A DNA stretch of 6,181 nt. It comes from Planctomycetota bacterium. GTDB taxonomy: Bacteria > Planctomycetota > Phycisphaerae > UBA1845 > CAIVHJ01. The notes beneath the pieces are model-generated. The model ran no database searches. It worked only from the letters and a program-made list of their open reading frames with translations, and had not been told where the DNA came from. A program made the translations under genes and the position numbers. The stretch is taken from assembly GCA_022565195.1 (NCBI GenBank), contig JADFJZ010000103.1:1-6181 (forward strand). The letters run 5' to 3'. How positions within the stretch are numbered: position 1 is the first letter of the stretch; each line of letters opens with the position of its first letter. Below, in pieces: positions 1 to 5,551 of the stretch.

Positions 1-627
1 TCCGTCCGCGATGACGAGATCAAGTATGGCCTGTCGGTCACCGGCACGGTGGACCCGCGAAAGGTCATCGCCAACGACGGCGCCAAGCCCGGCGACAAGC
101 TGGTGCTCACCAAGCCGATCGGTAGTGGCAACCTCACGACTGCTTTCAAGAAGAAGAAGCTCAGCGAAGAGGGCTTGCAGCAGTGCATCGACGTCATGCG
201 GCAGCTCAACCGCGCCGGCGCGGAAGCCATGACGACGGTGGGCGTCAGCGCCGCCACGGACATCACCGGCTTCGGCCTGCTGGGCCACGCCAACGAAATG
301 GCCGCCGCCTCGGGCGTCACGATCACCATCGAAGCCGCCGCCGTGCCGCTGATGGACGACGTGATGAACCTTGCGCGGAAGAAAATATTCACCCGCGCCG
401 TCGAGACCAACCTCGCCTCGATCGCCGCCAACCTCGACCGCGGCTCCGTCGAAGAACTGCTGGTCCGCGTGCTGGGCGAAGCCCAAACCTCCGGCGGCCT
501 GCTCATCAGCGTCCCCGCGGACCGCACCGACGCGCTCGTCGCGCAACTCAAAGAACGCAGCACGTGGTGTGCGGATGTGGTCGGGGAGGTGGCTCCGAAG
601 CGAGATCGCTCCATCGTTCTGAAGTAG
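1..627 (+). CDS. selD: Selenide, water dikinase (selenophosphate synthetase), 3' part
   Basis: This enzyme makes selenophosphate from selenide and ATP in the cytoplasm; selenophosphate is the selenium donor for selenocysteine and for selenouridine in tRNA. The frame is open from the first base and gives 208 residues before TAG at 625-627; family members are near 350, so roughly the first 140 are missing. Visible family marks, numbered within the fragment, are SVRDDEIKYGLSVTGTV at 1-17 (the end of the GGHS-type region), NDGAKPGDKLVLTKPIGSGN at 25-44, ATDITGFGLLGH at 85-96 (with the conserved Asp87) and QTSGGLLI at 162-169. These are the AIRS-fold N- and C-domain signatures, and nothing in the visible part is broken. 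The catalytic Cys or Sec and the Gly-rich N-terminal loop lie outside the window. The next gene is convergent, so selD ends its transcription unit here. Identification is firm from the motifs. Confidence 0.96.
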   Translation, partial: SVRDDEIKYGLSVTGTVDPRKVIANDGAKPGDKLVLTKPIGSGNLTTAFKKKKLSEEGLQQCIDVMRQLNRAGAEAMTTVGVSAATDITGFGLLGHANEMAAASGVTITIEAAAVPLMDDVMNLARKKIFTRAVETNLASIAANLDRGSVEELLVRVLGEAQTSGGLLISVPADRTDALVAQLKERSTWCADVVGEVAPKRDRSIVLK

Positions 628-639
628 CAGACAAGTAAC

Positions 640-690
640 TCTCTTCGTCGCCAAGAGGCAAGCGGGGTCGTAGATTCTGCGCGGTTCGCG
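640..690. other. Convergent intergenic spacer with two small hairpins
   Basis: Between the selD stop (627) and the hicB-like stop (702) there are 74 bases with no gene. Two short inverted repeats are visible: CTCTT at 641-645 pairing with AAGAG at 653-657 around a 7-base loop, and CGCG at 680-683 pairing with CGCG at 687-690 around GTT. Either could help end transcription from both sides, but neither is followed by a T-run on either strand, so a standard intrinsic terminator is not supported. Confidence 0.2.
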
Positions 691-701
691 GTGAAAATGA
701 G

Positions 702-911
702 TCAGAGCGTGGGTGACTTGTCTCCGAAACGCACGCCGACCAGAATCCAACCCTCCAGTACGGATTTGAGTTCGTCGCGGCAGGCTTCGAGCGTGGTGGC
801 ATTTGCCCACACGCCTTTGAGCCTGGGAATGTAGCCGTAGATCGACCCATCGTCCTCGACGATCTCGTATTTGGCTTTCGCCAAAGCAGCGTTGATGTAT
901 TCGATCAGCAT
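702..911 (-). CDS. Solitary HicB-family antitoxin-like protein
   Basis: This 69-residue protein resembles the short HicB group of type II antitoxins, which fold like a degraded dsRNA-binding domain and normally neutralise the HicA mRNA interferase. The recognisable core is MLIEYINAALAKAKYEIVED at 1-20, the YGYIP segment at 25-29, the GVWANATTLEACRDELKSVL stretch at 33-52, and EGWILVGVRFGD at 53-64. Family members usually continue with a proline-rich LPVIDG-like tail; here the frame ends in KSPTL, so the C-terminus may be clipped. No hicA is seen: only 74 bases separate it from convergent selD, and the 101 bases upstream hold no reading frame of the right kind. The site before the ATG (GGGA, 8 bases away) is weak. 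It is either an orphan regulator or the remnant of a toxin-antitoxin pair. Family placement is fairly sure; function as an antitoxin is not. Confidence 0.75.
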   Translation of the reverse strand: MLIEYINAALAKAKYEIVEDDGSIYGYIPRLKGVWANATTLEACRDELKSVLEGWILVGVRFGDKSPTL

Positions 912-1012
912 GGCATCGGTCCCGTCATTACACTCAATACCTGTATCTTAGCAATCGGCTGAGCAGGCGTACAATGATTACCTCTAATATGTCCTGGGTT
1001 GCGTCTGCGTGC

Positions 1013-1549
1013 TCAATTCATCGGCTGGCCGCAGTGGGCGCAGAATTGAGAGTTGGGCAGATTGCCCTCGCCGCAGTGCGGGCAGGATATCCCGGGTATG
1101 GCAACGGGGAAGCCCGAGGCGGCGGTGATCGAGGCGCTTCTGGCGAACCAGAATCCCACGCCGGCGTTGATCGCGCGGAACAGCCAGTCCATCGTCGTCG
1201 CATTCTCATAGAAGTGCGACACATAATGCCAGACGCCGGGGTTGACGTAGACGAACGCTTCCGCAAAGAGTCCGCCGACAAATCCGCAGAGTCCGCCGAC
1301 GATGCCGACCCACATCGCGTCCGAACGATGCACGCGAACAATCGCGGAGGCGGCCAGATAGCCGGGTATGATCGGGATGTAGAAGCCAAGCATGCTCCGG
1401 GCAGCAACGGTCAGTGCAGCCCCGAGCGCTGCGCCCAGGATCCCCGCCACAGTGACCAGCAACACCGCCCGCAGGGGAAACTGCGGCGTGTCGCCGTCGT
1501 ATGTGTCCTGGAGTTGCGGCGGCTGGTCCATACCTGGAAACTCCGTCAT
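1013..1549 (-). CDS. Small membrane protein with C-terminal zinc ribbon
   Basis: I do not recognise a named family. The protein has 178 residues from the chosen start. After a polar, Pro/Gln-rich N-terminus (1-24) come hydrophobic stretches at about 26-50, 55-72 and 78-101, with a weaker one at 122-140, so three or four membrane segments are likely. The C-terminus (153-178) is a zinc-ribbon knuckle pair: CPHC at 156-159 and CAHC at 170-173, followed by GQPMN. Such ribbons bind zinc and usually mediate protein or nucleic-acid contacts. The start is the ATG at 1549, which overlaps the TGA of the upstream STAS gene as ATGA; a longer frame to 1651 is possible, but its extra residues (Gln/Arg-rich) are antisense-like shadow of the STAS 3' end. 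The overlap implies translational coupling, so it probably works with the STAS protein, perhaps as its membrane anchor or sensor; that role is inferred. Confidence 0.8.
   Translation of the reverse strand: MTEFPGMDQPPQLQDTYDGDTPQFPLRAVLLVTVAGILGAALGAALTVAARSMLGFYIPIIPGYLAASAIVRVHRSDAMWVGIVGGLCGFVGGLFAEAFVYVNPGVWHYVSHFYENATTMDWLFRAINAGVGFWFARSASITAASGFPVAIPGISCPHCGEGNLPNSQFCAHCGQPMN
1546..1549 (-). other. ATGA stop/start overlap coupling STAS and zinc-ribbon genes
   Basis: On the minus strand the bases ATGA hold both the start of the zinc-ribbon membrane protein and the TGA of the STAS gene. This four-base overlap is a usual sign of coupled translation in bacteria. It decides the membrane protein's start in favour of 1549 over the longer frame that begins at 1651. 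Confidence 0.75.
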
Positions 1550-1905
1550 TGCACCGCTTTGACGGCGGCGAGTTGGCTGGCGTGGATCTTGAAGATCTTC
1601 TTGAGGTTGGTGATCTCGAAGGCCTCCTTGATCTTGCCGTTGAGGTTGCACAGGCCGAGTCGGCCCTCGGAGGACTTGAGCGCCTCGCTGACTTTCAGCA
1701 ACGTGCCCAACATTTGTGAGGAGAGCGTCTGGACGTTGTTGAAGTCGATCACCAGCTTGAAGCCGCGCTGCTCGCCGAGCATCTTGATCAGTTCGGTTTC
1801 GATGATCTTGAGTTCTTCGGTGTCCAGCAAAATACGGTCCCGAAATGTGACCACCGTAACGCCCTCCGTGGTGGTGACGTGCAGTGGTGAACCCGGTGCC
1901 GGCAT
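1546..1905 (-). CDS. STAS-domain protein (anti-sigma factor antagonist-like)
   Basis: A single-domain STAS protein of 119 residues, the usual length for SpoIIAA/RsbV-type anti-anti-sigma factors. These act in the cytoplasm as phospho-switches: the unphosphorylated form binds a kinase/anti-sigma partner and frees a sigma factor or other target. Visible features are the first strand VTVVTFRDRILLD (16-28), helix 30-45, the core strand FKLVIDFNNVQTL (49-61), the switch loop SSQMLG (62-67), and the strand GRLGLCNLNGKIKEAFEITN (81-100) ending in LKKIFKI. By alignment with SpoIIAA (DSSGLG), Ser63 sits where the phosphorylated serine is, although the preceding Asp is replaced by Ser62. The start is fixed by a strong AAAGGAG site 5 bases before the ATG. 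No kinase, phosphatase or sigma gene is in the window, so the partner is unknown. It overlaps the downstream membrane-protein gene by ATGA. Confidence 0.88.
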   Translation of the reverse strand: MPAPGSPLHVTTTEGVTVVTFRDRILLDTEELKIIETELIKMLGEQRGFKLVIDFNNVQTLSSQMLGTLLKVSEALKSSEGRLGLCNLNGKIKEAFEITNLKKIFKIHASQLAAVKAVQ

Positions 1906-1910
1906 GAGTA

Positions 1911-1917
1911 CTCCTTT
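1911..1917 (-). promoter_or_regulatory. Strong ribosome binding site of the STAS gene
   Basis: Read on the minus strand, AAAGGAG ends 5 bases before the ATG at 1905. It supports that start. It also lies inside the reading frame of the upstream STAS fragment (its GTA AAG GAG codons), so ribosomes translating the fragment would pass over it. Confidence 0.8.
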
Positions 1918-1928
1918 ACGAAATGAAC

Positions 1929-2042
1929 GCGCTTCTCGATCCGGTCGATCACGCTGTGATCCAACAGGATGCGATCTCTGAAGGTAATTACCTTTGCTCC
2001 GTCGCTGTGCAGCGTTTCAATTGGAGCGCCCGGTTCGGACAT
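1929..2042 (-). pseudogene. Truncated paralogous copy of a STAS-domain gene (N-terminus only)
   Basis: Starting at ATG 2042, the frame codes for an N-terminus closely matching the intact STAS protein downstream. Without gaps, 17 of the first 38 residues are identical, including a nine-residue run TFRDRILLD at 20-28 in both. After about residue 38 the similarity ends, and the frame continues out of phase through the start of the intact gene to a stop at 1788-1790, giving an 84-residue product with a meaningless tail. The switch loop and core strands of STAS are absent. The 33 bases coding for the 11-residue V(I/V)TFRDRILLD block differ at 13 positions although only one residue differs, so this is an old paralogue kept under protein-level constraint before truncation, not a fresh duplication. 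A GAGAGG motif 8 bases before the ATG could still allow translation. It starts 31 bases after the greA stop. Either a decaying gene or a short leader frame. Confidence 0.65.
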
Positions 2043-2073
2043 GTGCGAAGCCTCTCTCGAGGGCAGTGTCGTG

Positions 2074-4257
2074 CTACTCGATGCCGCTGTCGATGGAGAT
2101 TACCTCGAGTTGGCCTTCGAAATCTTTGAACTCGATTTCCGCCGACTCGCCGATTTTCAGGCCCATCAATCCCTGACTGATGGGCGCCTGGTAGTTGAGG
2201 ATATTGAGATCGACGTTCGACTCCCACGGGCCGAGGAACGTCAGTGTGATCTCGCGATCGGTCGCCACATGCTTGAACTTCACCCTGGCGCCCACGCTGA
2301 CGTGCTCGGTCGGGACATCTTCGTGGCGCATCACTCTGGCGATGGTCATCTGGCTCTTGATCTCGGCAGCGCGGGCCCGCAGCAGATCGCGCTCCTCAAG
2401 TGCGAACTTGTATTCGGAGTTTTCGCTCAAATCACCGCGCTCGGCGGCTTTGCCGATGGCGATGGCGTTCTCCTTCATCTTGACGTTAATGAGTTCGTCC
2501 AGTTCCGCGTCCTTGCCGGCGTAGCCGGCTTCAGTGCAGAACAGGATCTGCGTATCTTCCCACGGTTTCTTCGGCGGCTTGACCCACAGCGCGGGGAAAT
2601 GGCCCAATATGCTGTTGAGCAAATCGGTCCGGCCGGCATCGCTCAGTCCCGAGGCCCTCTTGACTTGCGTTCGCAGGGCGTCTCCCATGCCTTCGTCAAT
2701 CTGTTCCAGGCATTCTTTGAACCGCTTGCATTTCTTGGCAGAGAGTACCGCTCGAATTCGTGCCTGCGCCTCCCGGGCCAGTTCCGGGGGCATGGTGGCA
2801 GAATGCTTGATTTGATCCAAAGCGCCCAGCAACCGTGTCACGAGTGTGGTCAACGTGGGGATCTGCATTCCGGCTGTATCCTTCGGGCCTTGATAGAGCC
2901 AGCACACCCCGTTGACGTTCCCGACCACGTCGCCCATTATTTCGTCCACGAGTCCGCCGAGCAGGTGATCTTTCCCGTCCTGGCGGACGGCTTCGGCCAG
3001 TTCGTCGCAACGCGAGGGCGCGGCGATGGGGATCAGCTCGACGAAAGCCTCCGCCCAGTCGTCGGGGCGGTTCTTCTTGACACATTCGAGCGCCCCAGCC
3101 CAATAGGTTTCGGCCGGCAAGGTTACGAACGCATCGCGCACGCAACTGGCCTCATTGATGATGCGCACAGCCTCGGCATCATTCGGCTCCTCGCCGGCCA
3201 GGCGGCCGATCTGGTCCACCGTGAGGCAGGCGCTCAGCGTCTGAGAATCCTGGCGCTGTTCCAGGGTGGCTGCCTCCGTCGATACCGCGTCGCGGAGTCG
3301 CAACAGGAATTCGGGCTTGTGCTCCATGCTGCGCGACTTGCACTCGCGTACGTACTTCTGCGCGAGGTCAAGCCAAGCCTTGGGCGATGCGTGGATGTCA
3401 AACTGGGCCCAGGTTTCGTCTTCGATGGCGACGACTTTGTCCTGCAGGGTGATAATGACCGGATTTCGGCCTTCAAGCCGGATGCTGGGGCTTTTCTTGA
3501 GCGCGCTGCGGGCTTTGGTCCACCACTTCGACCACTGGCTGCTGGGCACGTACCGCGGCGAGAGCATCAGCTCCAAATCATCCGAGGTGATTCTGTTGTC
3601 ATGGGCTTTGACGATGGTCTGGACGATGTCCGCCGGATCCGAGTTGAGGCGTTTGGCGAAGCCTTCCGGATCGAACTGCTGCAGCACTCGAAAATCGCCG
3701 TCGTCGGCCCGCTCGTATTGATCCCCGAGGGTCACGGGATCGAAGAGTTCTTCGCCGGTCGGCGTGCGGAGGCGGACGTTCCAGTTTTCCGATTCAATGC
3801 TGACGACCTGGGCCGGCGGGCCTTCGTCTTTGTGCACCAGGTAGTCATCTGGCTTGATGCCCAGGCACAGGTCGAGCGTTTGCAGGGCTCGCCGAACCGG
3901 CTTGCCGCCGCGCAGGCCTGAGATCTCGATCAATTGTTCGAGCCCTTCAATTTCATAGGCCTGCTGATACATCTCGACGGCGCGGGTGCGGAACTCGTCA
4001 TTCTTGGAGAAGAGCCGCAAAATCCGCACGCAGTGCGGGATGGCCTCTTTTTGCGGCAGTCGCAACTGAATCGCGTCCAGCGTAGCCCAGGCCACCGTCT
4101 CCGCGGTGTTGTCCCGGGTGGCCTTGACCATTCGTTCGACGACTTCGGGCCAGTCTTCGACCGGCGCCTCGGGATCTTCCAGCGAGACCAGCAGGGCCTC
4201 CTCCGCCTCGCGAAACCGGCCTTTCTTGATCAGTGTTTGCGCTTCTGAATTGCTCAT
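2074..4257 (-). CDS. greA: Long PVC-type transcription elongation factor GreA
   Basis: GreA factors insert a coiled-coil into the RNA polymerase secondary channel and stimulate cleavage of the backtracked RNA 3' end. Here the Gre module is the last 150 or so residues of a 727-residue protein. The coiled coil spans about 575-640, and its tip reads AAERGDLSENSEYKFALEER (604-623), with Asp609 and Glu612 matching the two catalytic acids of E. coli GreA (Asp41, Glu44). The C-terminal FKBP-like domain runs from about 652 to 725 (VSVGARVKFKH; then LGPWES; ISQGLMGLKIGE). Residues 1-130 look like helical TPR-type repeats (SNSEAQTLIKKGRFREAEEA). A middle region carries a Trp-rich patch, SSQWSKWWTKARSALKKSP (239-257). 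Long GreA proteins of this design are known in Chlamydia; their extension has no settled role. The start is supported only by a weak GGGCAGGA. It heads the minus-strand gene cluster and is intact. Confidence 0.93.
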   Translation of the reverse strand: MSNSEAQTLIKKGRFREAEEALLVSLEDPEAPVEDWPEVVERMVKATRDNTAETVAWATLDAIQLRLPQKEAIPHCVRILRLFSKNDEFRTRAVEMYQQAYEIEGLEQLIEISGLRGGKPVRRALQTLDLCLGIKPDDYLVHKDEGPPAQVVSIESENWNVRLRTPTGEELFDPVTLGDQYERADDGDFRVLQQFDPEGFAKRLNSDPADIVQTIVKAHDNRITSDDLELMLSPRYVPSSQWSKWWTKARSALKKSPSIRLEGRNPVIITLQDKVVAIEDETWAQFDIHASPKAWLDLAQKYVRECKSRSMEHKPEFLLRLRDAVSTEAATLEQRQDSQTLSACLTVDQIGRLAGEEPNDAEAVRIINEASCVRDAFVTLPAETYWAGALECVKKNRPDDWAEAFVELIPIAAPSRCDELAEAVRQDGKDHLLGGLVDEIMGDVVGNVNGVCWLYQGPKDTAGMQIPTLTTLVTRLLGALDQIKHSATMPPELAREAQARIRAVLSAKKCKRFKECLEQIDEGMGDALRTQVKRASGLSDAGRTDLLNSILGHFPALWVKPPKKPWEDTQILFCTEAGYAGKDAELDELINVKMKENAIAIGKAAERGDLSENSEYKFALEERDLLRARAAEIKSQMTIARVMRHEDVPTEHVSVGARVKFKHVATDREITLTFLGPWESNVDLNILNYQAPISQGLMGLKIGESAEIEFKDFEGQLEVISIDSGIE

Positions 4258-4295
4258 TCGTCCTGCCCGTTCAAGATCATCGTAATCTCAGAAAC

Positions 4296-4301
4296 AGTAT
4301 A
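4296..4301 (-). promoter_or_regulatory. Candidate -10 box upstream of greA
   Basis: TATACT on the minus strand matches the TATAAT consensus at five of six positions and ends 38 bases before the greA ATG. A TCGACA that matches TTGACA at five of six positions lies upstream, but the spacer is about 22 bases, well above the usual 17, so the -35 element is doubtful. If real, this promoter would drive greA, the STAS genes and the zinc-ribbon membrane protein together. Confidence 0.3.
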
Positions 4302-4547
4302 TTGTTACATGATCGTGAGGTGTTGTCGAGGGACGGGCTTGGGCTGTTTCGGAGCACCCTAGGCCCAGCTTGGGGACTCATATTTCTTGCCGGCGTCGCT
4401 CGACACGGGCCCACGTGCCGCCTAGTATTGGGAGTAGGCAGCAGAGCCTGCCGCGAGAACGGTCGGCGAACTTACCCACAGAACCGCATGGCCTGACGAC
4501 CGACGTCCAACCCATGATTCGCGTTGACCAGACAGTGACATTCAATC

Positions 4548-4553
4548 GGGGAG
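4548..4553 (+). promoter_or_regulatory. Ribosome binding site fixing the secretin-like gene start
   Basis: GGGGAG ends 7 bases before the ATG at 4561. The frame also has an in-frame TTG at 4558 just before that ATG, but the spacing and the usual preference for ATG favour 4561. An ATG at 4554 directly after this site is in another frame and opens only a short unrelated frame. Confidence 0.6.
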
Positions 4554-4560
4554 ATGCTTG

Positions 4561-5475
4561 ATGCGTTATCGCTCTGCGCTTCTTGGCATGATGGCGTGTT
4601 TGATCATGGCGGGGTCGGCACCGGCCCCGGGCCTCGAACCGCCGAAACTCCCGGCATCGTTGAAAAAGCCGCGACTTTCGGAAACACAAAAGGACAAAGC
4701 TCGGATCCAGAAGCGCCGCGACCGAACCATCGCGTTGCTGCGGCTCTTGAACACGCGCGTCGAGCAAGTCCAGTTCGATGACGAATCTCTGGAAGACGCC
4801 TTTGCATGGTTTCGCGAACAGGGCGTGAAGAACATCATCGTTCGATGGAAGCTGCTCGACAAGGTCGGTGAGATTGGAAAAGATACGCCGATCACGCTGT
4901 CATTGCAGGATGTGACTCTCGGCGAAGCGTTGGACTTGGTGCTGGAACTTGTTTCCGGCGCGGCGTCTTCAGAGCGGGACCGGTTGACCTATCACGTTTT
5001 TGACGGCATGCTCAAGATCTCTACGCGGGCGGACTTCGATCGCCACGTGTATACGCGGACTTACTACGTTGAGGACTTACTCTATCCTATCTCGCTAAAT
5101 GAGCTGCTGCCCTTCCTGCGAGTGGGGCAGTCCTTCGCATACGTTTCGGAGCTTGATCCGGCGGTCGCCAGCGGCGCGGTGGCTCAGGAACCGATCATTG
5201 ATGTCATCGACACGGGGAGTTTCCACGGACCCGGCGATCCCGGCTATGGTCGGCCGGACTTCAAGGGCATGCGTGAGGAAGAACTCGCGAAGCTCGTGAA
5301 CTTGCTGAAGCAGGTTCGCCCACAAAGCTGGCAGGAAGGCGGGGGAAGGGGCACGATCACTCCGTTCAGTGACAAACTGATAATCTCGCAGACCATCGAG
5401 TTGCACGAGATCATCGGCGGAGCATTCGATCAGGTACGAGTGGTCCGAAACAAGAAACGTAAGTCCGGGCGCTGA
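4561..5475 (+). CDS. Secreted secretin-N-domain-like protein of unknown function
   Basis: A 304-residue protein with a basic N-terminus and hydrophobic core (SALLGMMACLIMAG, 5-18) followed by SAPA, so export through Sec is likely. Residues 67-155 resemble the short N-terminal domain of secretins and TonB receptors: VQFDDESLEDAFAWFREQGV, then NIIVRW, PITLSLQDVTLGEALDLVL and YHVFDGMLKIST. A second region begins with TRTYYVEDLL (165-174), passes through a Gly/Pro-rich insert at about 186-235, and ends with LAKLVNLLKQVRPQSWQEGG (242-261), GTITPFSDKLIISQT and a closing helix, a layout seen in many planctomycete secretin-like proteins. There is no room for the outer-membrane beta-barrel of a true secretin, so this is an N-domain-only relative that may act as a periplasmic scaffold; that role is inferred. 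Divergent from greA and 76 bases upstream of the ABC permease. Confidence 0.75.
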   Translation: MRYRSALLGMMACLIMAGSAPAPGLEPPKLPASLKKPRLSETQKDKARIQKRRDRTIALLRLLNTRVEQVQFDDESLEDAFAWFREQGVKNIIVRWKLLDKVGEIGKDTPITLSLQDVTLGEALDLVLELVSGAASSERDRLTYHVFDGMLKISTRADFDRHVYTRTYYVEDLLYPISLNELLPFLRVGQSFAYVSELDPAVASGAVAQEPIIDVIDTGSFHGPGDPGYGRPDFKGMREEELAKLVNLLKQVRPQSWQEGGGRGTITPFSDKLIISQTIELHEIIGGAFDQVRVVRNKKRKSGR

Positions 5476-5537
5476 TCCCGTGTCAAGACGGGCCGCGCCG
5501 TCCCGGATGGTCGAGTCAAACCGTCGGTCTTTCTTGC

Positions 5538-5543
5538 AGGAGG
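5538..5543 (+). promoter_or_regulatory. Strong ribosome binding site for the ABC permease frame
   Basis: AGGAGG ends 8 bases before the ATG at 5552, an ideal arrangement. It argues that translation really begins there and therefore includes the signal-like N-terminal segment. A second GGAGGT at 5611-5616 lies 13 bases before an in-frame GTG at 5630, a less favourable alternative start for a permease of conventional length. Confidence 0.7.
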
Positions 5544-5551
5544 CTCTAGCG

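Larger units (their letters stand above)
4258..4560. other. Divergent intergenic region between greA and the secretin-like gene
   Basis: This 303-base region must carry the control signals for both divergent transcripts. I see no convincing gene: the small frames crossing it have no ribosome binding site and no family-like sequence. On the minus strand a TATACT box lies close to greA. A small inverted repeat, GGCAG at 4437-4441 with CTGCC at 4448-4452 (6-base loop), and a nearby CACG/CGTG pair around GGCCCA (4405-4418 area) are visible. On the plus side, TTGACC at 4524-4529 resembles a -35 box, but no -10 box lies at the right distance. No tRNA or riboswitch fold is apparent by eye. Confidence 0.4.

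Noticed and set aside
912..1012. Possible promoter for the HicB-like gene (TTGTAC, 18 bases, TAAGAT on the minus strand)
   Set aside because: The boxes match consensus at only three and four of six positions, which is no better than chance in this sequence.
1550..1651. N-terminal extension of the zinc-ribbon protein by 34 residues
   Set aside because: The extra part is Gln/Arg-rich and overlaps the coding 3' end of the STAS gene in another frame. The ATGA overlap gives a much better start at 1549.
974..1981. A 335-codon plus-strand frame opposite the STAS and zinc-ribbon genes
   Set aside because: It is antisense to two recognisable, coupled genes, its product is Arg/Ser-rich with no domain signature, and no ribosome binding site supports it.
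1969..3921. A 650-codon open frame on the plus strand, antisense to greA
   Set aside because: It lies wholly opposite greA, whose Gre motifs are unmistakable, and also runs across the STAS fragment. Its translation shows no family motif. Long antisense frames are common opposite GC-rich genes with biased third positions.
4233..4496. An 87-codon plus-strand frame starting inside the greA 5' end and crossing the divergent gap
   Set aside because: It has no ribosome binding site, begins antisense to greA, and lacks any family-like sequence.
5487..5502. GACGG/CCGTC hairpin after the secretin-like gene, considered as a terminator
   Set aside because: The stem is only 5 base pairs with a GC-rich loop, and no T-run follows. 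The next gene is close and on the same strand, so read-through is more likely.
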